DNA from: Chitinophaga pinensis
GTDB lineage: Bacteria; Bacteroidota; Bacteroidia; Flavobacteriales_D; Crocinitomicaceae
Direction: 5' to 3'
NCBI GenBank assembly: GCA_945863605.1
Contig: CAMAZP010000002.1
Coordinates: 62,001 to 126,000, forward strand
DNA: 64,000 nucleotides
The translations under genes were made by a program, and so were the position numbers. Below are positions 39,323-49,706 of this stretch, one piece after another (the stretch's first letter is position 1; each line of letters starts with the position of its first letter). The notes under the pieces were generated by a model. It did not search any database, was not told where the DNA came from, and worked only from the letters and a program-made list of their open reading frames with translations.

Positions 39323-40597
39323 ATGTTGTTTGAAAACACGCTTGAATTTGCTAAAAAATTAGACGCACTAGACCCATTACAAGATTTTCGTTCAAAATTC
39401 AATTTTCCAACTTTCCACGAGAAAACTGTTCGCTATTTTACCGGAAATTCCTTGGGTTTACAACCTAAAAAAGCGGTAGAATATGTCAACGAAGAGTTGC
39501 AAAATTGGGCAAAATTTGGGGTGGAAGGACACTTTTTAGCGAAACGACCTTGGTTTGCTTACCACGAAAATTTGACGCAACTAACTGCAAATGTGGTGGG
39601 TGCCTTGCCAATCGAAGTGGTGGTGACGCATTCATTGACAACGAACTTGCATTTATTGATGGTTTCATTTTACCAACCTAAAGGTAGAAGAACAAAAATT
39701 TTGTGCGAAGCAAAAGCCTTTCCAAGTGACCAATATGCCTTAGAATCACAAGTGAACTTTCACGGTTTATCCAACGATCATTTGGTGGAAATTGCTCCTC
39801 GCGAAGGTGAAAATTTAATTCGCTTGGAAGATATTTTAGCAAAAATCGAAGAATTAGGCGACGAATTAGCATTAGTGATGATTGGCGGCGTGAATTATTA
39901 CACAGGTCAATTATTTGATATGAAGGCGATTACAGAAGCTGGTCACAAAGTGGGAGCTTACGTTGGTTTTGATTTGGCGCACGCTGCAGGAAATATCAAT
40001 TTAAAATTACACGATTGGGGCGTTGATTTCGCAGCTTGGTGCGGTTACAAATATTTAAATTCATCTCCGGGTGGCGTTTCAGGAATGTTTGTTCACGAAC
40101 GTCACGCCAATAATAAAAATCTACCGCGATTCGCAGGTTGGTGGGGTTACAACAAAGAAAAACGTTTCCATATGGAACCAGGATTTGAGCCAATGCCAGG
40201 CGCTGAAGGTTGGCAGTTGAGCAATGCACCTGTATTGGGAATGGCTGTTCAATTGGCATCTTTGGAAATTTTTGAAGAAGCAGGAATGGATAGAATTGGT
40301 GCCAAAAGAGATTTAATGACAGCTTTCACGGAGTTTGTCATCGAAGATATTTCAGAGAAAAACAAGGAGAAATGTACATTTGAGTTAATCACACCAAAGG
40401 ACAAAACGCAACGTGGCGCACAACTTTCCATTCAAGCAAAAGGACAAGGAAAAGCACTGTTCAACGCACTTTCGGACTTGGGGGTTGTTGCCGATTGGCG
40501 AGAACCTAATGTAATTCGAATTGCACCCGCACCACTTTATAATTCTTACGAGGATTGCTATTGGTTTGGACAGTTATTAGAACAAGCGATTCAGTAG
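39323..40597 (+). CDS. kynU: Kynureninase
   Basis: YFTGNSLGLQPKKA; FDLAHAAGNINLKLHDWGVDFAAWCGYKYLNSSPGGVSGMFVHERH. Confidence 0.95.
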   Translation: MLFENTLEFAKKLDALDPLQDFRSKFNFPTFHEKTVRYFTGNSLGLQPKKAVEYVNEELQNWAKFGVEGHFLAKRPWFAYHENLTQLTANVVGALPIEVVVTHSLTTNLHLLMVSFYQPKGRRTKILCEAKAFPSDQYALESQVNFHGLSNDHLVEIAPREGENLIRLEDILAKIEELGDELALVMIGGVNYYTGQLFDMKAITEAGHKVGAYVGFDLAHAAGNINLKLHDWGVDFAAWCGYKYLNSSPGGVSGMFVHERHANNKNLPRFAGWWGYNKEKRFHMEPGFEPMPGAEGWQLSNAPVLGMAVQLASLEIFEEAGMDRIGAKRDLMTAFTEFVIEDISEKNKEKCTFELITPKDKTQRGAQLSIQAKGQGKALFNALSDLGVVADWREPNVIRIAPAPLYNSYEDCYWFGQLLEQAIQ

Positions 40598-40633
40598 TTT
40601 CTGTTTTTTTTTAAAACTAACTTTAAAAAAATT

Positions 40634-41197
40634 TCATTTACCATTCCAATTGGTCATGGTCATTTGAAGTCCAATTGAAGCAAAACTTTTTATGAATTCT
40701 GTTGCAATGTCAATTCGTGCAGGTAAATCTAAATTTTCTTCTTTCGTCCATTTTCCAAGAACATAATCTGCTTGTCTACCTTTTGCGAAATCACTGCCAA
40801 CACCAAAACGAAGACGTGCGTATTCTTGTGTGTTTAAAATAGCTTGAATATCTTTTAAACCATTGTGACCACCATCACTACCCTTTCCCTTCATACGCAA
40901 TTTTCCGAAAGGAAGGGCAATATCGTCTGTTATAACAAGTAAGTTTTCGATAGAAATTTTTTCGGTTTGCAACCAATAATTAACTGCTTTACCTGAGAGA
41001 TTCATGTAAGTTATTGGTTTTATTAATACAAAGGTTCTACTTTTATATTTCACATCAGCACGAAAAGCAGCTTTATTCAAAGTGAATGAAACTCCAAGTT
41101 CTTTCGCTAATGCATCAACAACCTTAAAACCAATATTATGGCGTGTCTCTTCATATTCTGCGCCTGGATTTCCTAAACCTACAATAAGGTACTTCAT
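40634..41197 (-). CDS. pth: Peptidyl-tRNA hydrolase
   Basis: MKYLIVGLGNPGAEYEETRHNIGF; KGSDGGHNGLKDI. Confidence 0.96.
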   Translation of the reverse strand: MKYLIVGLGNPGAEYEETRHNIGFKVVDALAKELGVSFTLNKAAFRADVKYKSRTFVLIKPITYMNLSGKAVNYWLQTEKISIENLLVITDDIALPFGKLRMKGKGSDGGHNGLKDIQAILNTQEYARLRFGVGSDFAKGRQADYVLGKWTKEENLDLPARIDIATEFIKSFASIGLQMTMTNWNGK

Positions 41198-41206
41198 AAC
41201 ACAAAT

Positions 41207-42085
41207 TTACCAGTTTGGACAACTGTTACAATCATTTTTTGTGTGAATATAAAATAATCCACCAAGAACAATTTCACCAGATGCGTAACCAAATCGTTGA
41301 CGGGCATGAGAGTCGTAATCATTTGGTCTTGTTTTTACTCGTGATTGCATTAAAAATCCACTTGCCGCATTCATTTGAACGTAAAAATGTTTAAAAAACT
41401 CGAATCTCCCACCCAAATGTGCAGAAACACCAAGACCTGACAAAGAAGCCGTTTCAATATCTTTTCTTCCAGCAAAAGTAAAATCGTTATAGCTTATGAT
41501 AGCGCCTGTAGAACCACCAAATAAGCTAGTAAAAGCAAAAGAACCTCCTCTGGAACGATACCAAACGCGAAGTTTTGCTATTTCAAGACGAATATAATTT
41601 AGTCCATTAGAATTTTCGTAATGAAAAGTTTCTTCATTAGTAATTATACTATCGCCGGCATATGAGCCAGACCAATTTGTGACATTGTCAACCCCCGAAC
41701 TAATTTTTCCAGTTAATAAATAAGGGGTATTATGTACCATTACATACTTCATGTGATCAAGCCCTAAAGATACATTCCAATTGTTTTTATAATTGTATCC
41801 AATTCTAAAATTAAATTGTGGAACGGTTAATTTTGTTGGATTAAAATATGTTTTTATGTCCTTAGATGGTCGATCTACTGCCTTAACCTTAGCTATTTTA
41901 AAATCATATCCATCTCCTACAAATTGAATGGTACTTTTAGTATATGAACTTAAATTGTATCCCCAAGAAACGTTTAATGTGCCAGATGCATTTGACTTTT
42001 TCGGTTTAGGCTTTTTATAGGGTTTGTATTGAGCACATAAACTCAAAGTAAAAAGACTAAGAAATAAAAAAATTATGATTTTCAT
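41207..42085 (-). CDS. Hypothetical outer-membrane-like protein
   Basis: Signal peptide, barrel-like strands. Confidence 0.6.
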   Translation of the reverse strand: MKIIIFLFLSLFTLSLCAQYKPYKKPKPKKSNASGTLNVSWGYNLSSYTKSTIQFVGDGYDFKIAKVKAVDRPSKDIKTYFNPTKLTVPQFNFRIGYNYKNNWNVSLGLDHMKYVMVHNTPYLLTGKISSGVDNVTNWSGSYAGDSIITNEETFHYENSNGLNYIRLEIAKLRVWYRSRGGSFAFTSLFGGSTGAIISYNDFTFAGRKDIETASLSGLGVSAHLGGRFEFFKHFYVQMNAASGFLMQSRVKTRPNDYDSHARQRFGYASGEIVLGGLFYIHTKNDCNSCPNW

Positions 42086-42768
42086 CTTGTAATGATTTTA
42101 ACCCATTCTTGTTGTTCTAAAATTCGTTCTAATCGATAATGAACTTGTTTATTAGCACTGTGCCATTCTACTAATCCGTACCCTTTAGCAAAATAAGATG
42201 TTGCTGACGCCCCACGAGATTCTTCTTTTTTGGTAAACGGATTTAATACTGTTAATTTCACGTTTTCATCAAATACAAGTGCATCTACTTTTTCTCCCAT
42301 TACATCAATCTTCCTATTTCGCTTATACTTACGTTTTACTTCTTTTATCATAATTGTAGAATCTGTAACTCCTTTAAACTTCACTGCAAACCAAGTCTCG
42401 TTTTTTAAATTCATCGGAAACAAAGTGTTTTTATAAAGTAACGATTTTTCTTTTTCTTTTTTAAAATTAACAACCATATGATCTTGAATATTCAAACTAT
42501 CAACATTATAATTTGTTGCTTCCAATAATCGACCATCACTAGCATATCGCTCTACGACTAAATGTTCTCCTTCTTTGTCAGTTACTGTGTAAATTCGACT
42601 AAACTCCTCCTCTAAACCTCTTGCAACATCGCGATACAAATACACCTTAGGAACTGAATCTAATTTATAAAAGTAAGCAACGTTAGGGTTATCTGAATAA
42701 AATTTTGGCGTATCAGAACACGACCAAAGTAAAACTCCAATTAGAAAAAATAAAACAAAAGATTTCAT
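42082..42768 (-). CDS. Hypothetical lipoprotein
   Basis: Lipobox LLWSC. Confidence 0.6.
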   Translation of the reverse strand: MKSFVLFFLIGVLLWSCSDTPKFYSDNPNVAYFYKLDSVPKVYLYRDVARGLEEEFSRIYTVTDKEGEHLVVERYASDGRLLEATNYNVDSLNIQDHMVVNFKKEKEKSLLYKNTLFPMNLKNETWFAVKFKGVTDSTIMIKEVKRKYKRNRKIDVMGEKVDALVFDENVKLTVLNPFTKKEESRGASATSYFAKGYGLVEWHSANKQVHYRLERILEQQEWVKIITR

Positions 42769-43688
42769 TATTTTGTCATTTTTAAGTAAGCAATTTCTTG
42801 TTCTGTTAAGTGGCGATAATAACCACGAGGTAAATCTTTTTTTGTCAGACCACCAAATTGTACACGGTCTAATTTTATTACTTGATAACCTAAAGCTTCA
42901 AACAGACGACGAACAATTCTGTTTTTCCCAGAGTGAATTTCTACACCAACTTCTTTAGATGTACCATTCTCTACGTATTCAACCTTATCAACTTTTGTTT
43001 TACCATCTTCAAGGTCAACGCCGTTTAATAATTTCTCTAAATCTTCTTTTGCCACCGATTTATTTAACTCAATATGATACATCTTAACAGCTTGGTAACG
43101 CGGATGAGTTAATTTTTTTGCCATATCTCCATCGTTAGTAAACAATAATAAACCCGTTGTTTCTCTATCCAAACGTCCAACAGGATAAATGCGCTCACGA
43201 CAAGCTTTACTAACTAATGACATAACTGTTTTTCTTCCGCGTGGATCATCCATGGTAGTAATAAACCCCTTTGGTTTATTCAGTAAAACGTAACGCTTTG
43301 TCTCTGCATTAATCGTTTCACCATCGTATTGTACAATATCACCTTGATTGATTTTATAACCTAATTCGGTCACAATTTTTCCATTTACAGAAACTACGCC
43401 TGTTTCAATCAATACATCAGCTTCCCTTCTTGAACACACACCAGCATTTGATAAATATTTATTCAAACGAATATTATCTTCACGAAAAGAAGGGAGGGGA
43501 TCGCCTTTTTTAACCTTGATTTTGTATTCAATATATTTACGCTTATCTCTCGCTGTGACAGCTTCATCTTTGCTGGCTTCTTTCTTAACAGAAGGTTTTT
43601 TTGCAGCAACGGTTGCTGTTTTTTTAACAATCGTTTTTTTGTTTGCTGACCCACTTTTTGTTGGGGATTTTCTTGTTGGCTTCATCAT
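42768..43688 (-). CDS. RluB/RsuA-type pseudouridine synthase with Lys-rich N-terminal extension
   Basis: S4 domain RLNKYLSNAGVCSRREAD; YPVGRLDRETTGLLLFTNDGDMAKKLTHP. Confidence 0.93.
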   Translation of the reverse strand: MMKPTRKSPTKSGSANKKTIVKKTATVAAKKPSVKKEASKDEAVTARDKRKYIEYKIKVKKGDPLPSFREDNIRLNKYLSNAGVCSRREADVLIETGVVSVNGKIVTELGYKINQGDIVQYDGETINAETKRYVLLNKPKGFITTMDDPRGRKTVMSLVSKACRERIYPVGRLDRETTGLLLFTNDGDMAKKLTHPRYQAVKMYHIELNKSVAKEDLEKLLNGVDLEDGKTKVDKVEYVENGTSKEVGVEIHSGKNRIVRRLFEALGYQVIKLDRVQFGGLTKKDLPRGYYRHLTEQEIAYLKMTK

Positions 43689-43779
43689 TAGATGACAAAG
43701 ATACTTAATTGAAATTTAATAATTAATGTTTACCAATCTACCACTAAATAGTAAAGTACAAATAATGTGTTTATATAAT

Positions 43780-44247
43780 TTACAACACCTTCAACGATAT
43801 CCCCATTTCAAAAGTAGCAACTATTTCGCCATTGGTGTTTTTTGCTATTACTTCAATTGTATCGTTAATCCTTTCACCTATTTCTATACTTTTTTTCACT
43901 GCTGCTGCAACAACATGTCCTTGATTGCTTTCAAAAAAGGTGTCCGTTTCGGCACGTTTAAGAAATTGAGCGTTCATTCCTTTGAAAGCAAACGATACTT
44001 TTTTGTTGTGTTTTTCAGTGAAGTAAAACACTTGAATTCCTCCGGCTACGTCAGCACCAACAGCCAATGCAGCAAAATACATAGAGTTTAAGTGATTCTT
44101 CGTTCTTCGGCGTAAACGAATTTTCAATTTTACTTTTTCTTCATTAATTTCCAATAATTGAGGACGAACAAAATGCATCATCGGAATTTTGAAAAATCCC
44201 AATAGAAACATTTTCCATTGCATACTTTTTAGTGTTACTTCCTTCAT
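43780..44247 (-). CDS. DUF4442/hot-dog thioesterase-like protein
   Basis: RRRTKNHLNSMYFAALAVGADVAGG. Confidence 0.8.
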   Translation of the reverse strand: MKEVTLKSMQWKMFLLGFFKIPMMHFVRPQLLEINEEKVKLKIRLRRRTKNHLNSMYFAALAVGADVAGGIQVFYFTEKHNKKVSFAFKGMNAQFLKRAETDTFFESNQGHVVAAAVKKSIEIGERINDTIEVIAKNTNGEIVATFEMGISLKVL

Positions 44248-44250
44248 ATT

Positions 44251-46887
44251 CTATCCTCCTGTTAATTTTTTTATTTCATGTAATTTCATCAACGCTTCCA
44301 CAGGCGTCAAGGTATTGATGTCAATGCTTATTAATTCATCGTGAATATTTTCTAAAACTGGATCGTTCAACTGGAAGAAACTCAATTGCATATTTGCCGT
44401 TTCGTTCAAAACTTCTTTCGTTGTTTTCTTACCTTTTGAACTGCTGCCCACACTCGCATGCGAACTTTCCAAATCCTTCAAAACTTGCTCGGCGCGTTGC
44501 ACCACAAAATTCGGCATTCCAGCCATACGTGCTACGTGAATACCAAAAGAATGGGCACTTCCACCTGGAACTAATTTGCGTAAAAAAAGCACTTTTTTAC
44601 CCATTTCTTTTACTGAAACGTTGTAGTTTTTGATACGCTCAAAACGCTTGTGCATTTCGTTGAGTTCGTGGTAATGCGTTGCAAACAAGGTCTTACTTTT
44701 CGCTTTTGGATTTTCGTGCAAAAATTCAGCAATCGCCCAAGCTATTGAAATTCCGTCATACGTACTTGTTCCACGCCCTATTTCATCCAATAAAATCAAA
44801 CTTCGGTCGGAAATATTATTCAAAATACTCGCCGTTTCGTTCATTTCTACCATAAACGTTGATTCACCAGAAGAAATGTTGTCCGAAGCTCCAACGCGTG
44901 TAAAAATCTTATCGACCAAACCAATTTTTGCAGCGTCAGCAGGAACAAAACATCCCATTTGAGCCATCAAGACAATCAAAGCCGTTTGACGCAAAATCGC
45001 ACTTTTACCACTCATATTTGGTCCAGTAATCATAATAATTTGCTGACTGTTGTTGTCGAGTAAAACATCATTTGCAATGTATTCTTCACCCAAAGCCAAA
45101 CGTTTTTCAATCACAGGATGACGACCATTTTTGATGTCCAACACCAATCCATCGTTGATTTCTGGACGATTGTATTTATTTTCAATAGCAACCTGCGAGA
45201 AAGAAAACAAGCAATCTAAACGTGCAATGACAGTCGCGTTGTGTTGAATCGGCTGAATGTAATCCGACATTCCAACTACTAAATCTTGAAACAAACGCGC
45301 TTCAATGGCATAGATTTTTTCTTCTGCGCCCAAAATTTTACTTTCGTATTCCTTTAATTCTTCCGTGATGTAGCGCTCAGCACTCACCAACGTTTGTTTG
45401 CGAATCCAATCTTCGGGAACTTTGTCTTTGTGTGTATTTCGAACTTCAATGTAGTAACCAAAAACGTTATTGAATGAAACTTTCAAACTTGGAATTCCTG
45501 TTCGTTCTGCTTCACGTTCTTGCAAGCGTTCCAAATAATCTTTTCCGTTGAAGGAAATTTCGCGCAGGTCGTCCAACTCTTGATGAAAACCTGAACGAAT
45601 AATAATTCCCTTTCCGATTTGTCCGGCTGGATCGTCGCAAAGATTGGTTTCTATCAACTGAATGAGCGTTTCACAAGGGTTCAATTGCTCCATCATTTTT
45701 TTCAGCGAAACAATTTTATTGTCTTGTAAAAGATTTTTAATCGGTTGAATTTGCAACAATGTTCGGCGCAAGTGCATCACTTCTTTCGGATTCACTTTTC
45801 CAACCGCTACTTTAGAAATCAATCGTTCTAAATCGCCTATTTCGCGTAAACGCTGTCCTAATTCAAAAGAAATTTCTTCGTTTTTAGTTAAATAGTCAAC
45901 TACATCTAAACGTTCGTTGATTGGTTTTTCGTCTTTCAAAGGCAATACCATCCAACGTTTCATCATCCGTCCGCCCATTGGAGTGTAGGTTTTGTCCAAA
46001 ATATCCGCAAGCGTTTTTGCATTTTCATTGGTTGAATACACCAATTCCAAATTTCGAATGGTAAAACGATCGAGCCACACGTATTTCTCTTCTTCGATAC
46101 GTGAAATCGCGGTGATGTGCCCTAATTTTTGGTGTTGATTTTCATTCAAATAATGAAAAACCGCACCTGCTGCAACAATCGCAAGCGACAAATTCTCGAT
46201 TCCGAAACCTTTTAAAGAACTCGTTCCAAAGTGTTTATTGAGGTTTTCGTTGGCGTATTCTGTGGTGAAAATCCAATCTTCCAAACGGAACGTGTAATGG
46301 TTTTCTCCAAATTGCCCTTGAAAATCTTTATTCCTGTTTTTCTGATAAATGATTTCGCTTGGTTCAAAACCACTTATTAATTTATCAATGTATTCTCTAT
46401 TTCCTTCAGCGACTAAAAATTCACCTGTAGAAACATCTAGAAATGCAACTCCGATTTCTTCTTTACCAAAGTGAATGGCACATAAAAAGTTGTTTTTTCC
46501 TTGTTCCAAAACTTGGTCGTTGAACGAAACTCCAGGTGTCACTAGTTCCGTAACGCCACGTTTCACAATCGTCTTGGTCATTTTAGGATCTTCCAATTGA
46601 TCACAAATCGCCACTCGTTGACCGGCACGTACCAATTTTGGCAAATACGTATCCAACGAATGATGAGGGAAGCCGGCCAATTCAATTTCAGCGGCAGTTC
46701 CGTTTTTGCGTTTTGTCAAAATGATGCCTAGAATCTTCGAAGTTTTGATTGCATCTTCGCGAAACGTTTCGTAAAAATCGCCAACACGAAACAACAACAA
46801 AGCTTCTGGATGACGCGCTTTGATTTGATTGTATTGCTTCATCAACGGGGTTTCCGCCACGCCTTTGTCATCAAAAGTTTTCGCCAA
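44251..46887 (-). CDS. mutS: DNA mismatch repair protein MutS
   Basis: [61 protein letters not shown]. Confidence 0.97.
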   Translation of the reverse strand: MAKTFDDKGVAETPLMKQYNQIKARHPEALLLFRVGDFYETFREDAIKTSKILGIILTKRKNGTAAEIELAGFPHHSLDTYLPKLVRAGQRVAICDQLEDPKMTKTIVKRGVTELVTPGVSFNDQVLEQGKNNFLCAIHFGKEEIGVAFLDVSTGEFLVAEGNREYIDKLISGFEPSEIIYQKNRNKDFQGQFGENHYTFRLEDWIFTTEYANENLNKHFGTSSLKGFGIENLSLAIVAAGAVFHYLNENQHQKLGHITAISRIEEEKYVWLDRFTIRNLELVYSTNENAKTLADILDKTYTPMGGRMMKRWMVLPLKDEKPINERLDVVDYLTKNEEISFELGQRLREIGDLERLISKVAVGKVNPKEVMHLRRTLLQIQPIKNLLQDNKIVSLKKMMEQLNPCETLIQLIETNLCDDPAGQIGKGIIIRSGFHQELDDLREISFNGKDYLERLQEREAERTGIPSLKVSFNNVFGYYIEVRNTHKDKVPEDWIRKQTLVSAERYITEELKEYESKILGAEEKIYAIEARLFQDLVVGMSDYIQPIQHNATVIARLDCLFSFSQVAIENKYNRPEINDGLVLDIKNGRHPVIEKRLALGEEYIANDVLLDNNSQQIIMITGPNMSGKSAILRQTALIVLMAQMGCFVPADAAKIGLVDKIFTRVGASDNISSGESTFMVEMNETASILNNISDRSLILLDEIGRGTSTYDGISIAWAIAEFLHENPKAKSKTLFATHYHELNEMHKRFERIKNYNVSVKEMGKKVLFLRKLVPGGSAHSFGIHVARMAGMPNFVVQRAEQVLKDLESSHASVGSSSKGKKTTKEVLNETANMQLSFFQLNDPVLENIHDELISIDINTLTPVEALMKLHEIKKLTGG

Positions 46888-47006
46888 GGGAAATTGATTT
46901 TAAAATTGAAGCCTAAAGGTAAGGATTTTTTGGAAAAAAGTTTTACAGCATTTATCTAGAAGAGTCAAATAATAAAATTAATTTTCACTTATACTTCTAA
47001 AATTGA

Positions 47007-47471
47007 TTAATTCATCCACCAGGAATAAGCATTCAATGAAAATGCGATGATTAACCAAACCAAATACGGAAGTAAAAGCAATAATTTCCAATTACTTGAT
47101 TCGAAATAGTGAAGTATCAAAATCAATGAAATAAACAAAATTAATATTATGATCATTCCTAGAAATATCCAATGGAAATAAAAGAAAACTGGATTCCATA
47201 GTACATTCGAAAGAAATTGTAAAGTGAATAGGGTTATAAATCGCTTGTCTTTTAGTTTTTCTTTTTCATGAATAGTCAAATAAATGGTAAACAATAACAT
47301 AATTGTTGTCCAAGCTATACCAAAAGCCCATCCTGGTGGAGTCCAAGGGGCTTTGTTAAGTTGGATGTACCATTCATTTTCAATTGGACTAGAACCCATC
47401 AACAAAGAACCTAAAGCCAAAGCACCAAAATTGAGAATAAGAAAAAGAAAAAAAGTAAGTGACTTACTCAT
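47007..47471 (-). CDS. TspO/MBR family protein
   Basis: WYIQLNKAPWTPPGWAFGIAWTTI; FLSNVLWNPVFF. Confidence 0.93.
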   Translation of the reverse strand: MSKSLTFFLFLILNFGALALGSLLMGSSPIENEWYIQLNKAPWTPPGWAFGIAWTTIMLLFTIYLTIHEKEKLKDKRFITLFTLQFLSNVLWNPVFFYFHWIFLGMIIILILFISLILILHYFESSNWKLLLLLPYLVWLIIAFSLNAYSWWMN

Positions 47472-47570
47472 ACTGTTGATTCAAATAAAATATGGTTGCT
47501 TTTAAAGTTAAGGATAAAACTATTCAAAACACCTAGTTTTCTTAATTTAGCATACTCAAAAATTAAAAGT

Positions 47571-48863
47571 ATGAAATACGATCGAATTAATTCCGAATTA
47601 TACATTTCTAATAGAGCAAAATTTACTGCTCAAATGCACCAAGGAACACTAGCTGTCTTCAATTCAAATGATATTTATCCAGTTAGTGCCGACAGCACAA
47701 TGCCCTTTCAACAACACAGAGATATTCTAGCCTTATCTGGTGTTGATCAAGAAGAATCGATTTTAGTTTTATTTCCTGGTGCGAGTAATCCTGCTCATCG
47801 CGAAGTGCTTTTTTTGAAAGAAACAAGTGATTTGATTGCAATTTGGGAAGGTGAAAAGTTGACAAAACAAGCTGCATTTGAAACTTCAGGAATTAAAACG
47901 GTCTATTGGTTGCAACAATTCCCGACGATTTTCAAACAAATGATGGCAGAAGCAAGTGGTATTTATTTAAACACGAATGAACATTTGCGCGCTAATACTG
48001 AAGTTGAAACACGAGAAGATCGTTTTATCAAAAAAGTAAAACAAGATTTTCCAGCGCATCAAGTTTTTAAAGCTGCACCGATAATGCACAAAATTCGCTC
48101 GATAAAAAACGATATCGAAATCGAATTGATGCAACGTGCATGTAAAATTACTGAAGCTGGAGTTAGAAGATTATTAGGATTCATCAAGCCAGGTGTTTGG
48201 GAATATGAAATTGAAGCGGAATTAGCGCATGAATTTTTACGCAATCGTTCAAAAGGTTTTGCGTACACCCCAATTGTTGCATCAGGAAAAAACGCTTGTG
48301 TATTACATTATATTGAAAACAACCAACAATGCAAAAATGGTGATGTGATTTTATTAGATGTTGGAGCAGAATATGCAAATTACTCTTCCGATTTAACGCG
48401 CTGTATTCCTGTTAATGGAAAATTCACGACTCGTCAAAAAGAAGTTTACAATGCAGTGTTACATGTCAAAAAAGAAGCTGAAAAGTTATTGGTTCCTGGA
48501 ACAATTATGGCAGAATATCACAAACAAGTTGGATGCTTAATGGAAGAGCAATTAGTAAACCTTGGATTGATTTCAATGGAAGACATCAAAACTCAAAATC
48601 CAGATTGGCCAGCATACAAAAAGTATTTCATGCATGGAACTTCTCACTTTTTAGGTTTAGACACCCATGATGTTGGTTTGTGGTATGAGCCTATTCAAGC
48701 TGGAATGGTTTTCACTTGCGAGCCAGGAATTTATATACCAGAAGAAGGTTTAGGGATTCGTTTAGAAGATGATTTAGTAGTTCAAGAATCAGTCGCTCCA
48801 TTCAATTTAATGAAAGATATTCCTTTGGAAGCAGAAGAAATCGAAGCCTTAATGAACGCTTAA
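47571..48863 (+). CDS. Xaa-Pro aminopeptidase (M24B, aminopeptidase P family)
   Basis: LLDVGAEYANYSSDLTRCIPVNGKFTTRQKEVY; FMHGTSHFLGLDTHDVG; start corrected from 47496. Confidence 0.93.
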   Translation: MKYDRINSELYISNRAKFTAQMHQGTLAVFNSNDIYPVSADSTMPFQQHRDILALSGVDQEESILVLFPGASNPAHREVLFLKETSDLIAIWEGEKLTKQAAFETSGIKTVYWLQQFPTIFKQMMAEASGIYLNTNEHLRANTEVETREDRFIKKVKQDFPAHQVFKAAPIMHKIRSIKNDIEIELMQRACKITEAGVRRLLGFIKPGVWEYEIEAELAHEFLRNRSKGFAYTPIVASGKNACVLHYIENNQQCKNGDVILLDVGAEYANYSSDLTRCIPVNGKFTTRQKEVYNAVLHVKKEAEKLLVPGTIMAEYHKQVGCLMEEQLVNLGLISMEDIKTQNPDWPAYKKYFMHGTSHFLGLDTHDVGLWYEPIQAGMVFTCEPGIYIPEEGLGIRLEDDLVVQESVAPFNLMKDIPLEAEEIEALMNA

Positions 48864-48874
48864 TTTTCAGTCAA

Positions 48875-49642
48875 TTGTTACATTATTCAATTGAAGGCGA
48901 AGGAGAAACGCTCGTTTTTCTACATGGATTTTTAGAATCAAATTCGATGTGGGGTTATCTTGCGTTGGAAGAGTTGAATTTTCAAAAAATTTTTATTGAA
49001 CTTCCAGGTCATGGACAATCAGCTTTAACGCTAGACTCTGAAAATCCAAGTTTAAATTTCTTTGCCAATGAAGTTCAAGAAGTTCTTTCGTTTCTGAAAA
49101 TTGAAAAATTCTCAATTGTTGGTCATTCTTTAGGGGCTTATGTGGCTTTGATTCTAAAGGAACAAAATCTTGGTTGTCAAAAAGTTGTATTGTTAAATTC
49201 CAATTTTTGGGCAGATAGTGAACAAAAGAAAAAAGATCGTCTGCGCGTTGCTGAAATAGCCTTTAAAGCGAAAAAAGTATTCATTAACGAAGCAATTCCG
49301 AACTTATTTGGACAAGCTGAACTTTTTCAAAATGAGATTGAAGTTTTGAAAGAAGAAGCGATGAAAATTGAACCAGAATCGATTGCTTATGCGGCTTTAG
49401 CCATGCGACAAAGGAAAGATTATACGCAAATGATTGCCGAAAAACCTAGTGATTTTTTTATCATTCATGGAGCTTTAGATCGTTTGGTAACCACTGAGTT
49501 TTTGGTAGAAAAAACAAACAGTATTTTTAAAGAAAATTCAGAAAATCATTTGTTTATCCTCAAGGAAGCTGGGCACATGGCTCATATTGAGGCGAGCATT
49601 GAAGTGATGGAAATATTAGAGCTACTTTTGATTAATAGATAA
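48875..49642 (+). CDS. Alpha/beta hydrolase
   Basis: LVFLHGFLESNSMWG; IVGHSLGAYVAL; TTG start. Confidence 0.9.
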   Translation: MLHYSIEGEGETLVFLHGFLESNSMWGYLALEELNFQKIFIELPGHGQSALTLDSENPSLNFFANEVQEVLSFLKIEKFSIVGHSLGAYVALILKEQNLGCQKVVLLNSNFWADSEQKKKDRLRVAEIAFKAKKVFINEAIPNLFGQAELFQNEIEVLKEEAMKIEPESIAYAALAMRQRKDYTQMIAEKPSDFFIIHGALDRLVTTEFLVEKTNSIFKENSENHLFILKEAGHMAHIEASIEVMEILELLLINR

Positions 49643-49706
49643 AATTTTAAGTCACAAACTGTAAATAAATTACATTGACAATCAATGAATTTTGGTTGAT
49701 TAAGCT

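Noticed and set aside
43726-44091. Plus-strand 121-aa ORF
   Set aside because: Antisense to the DUF4442-like gene.
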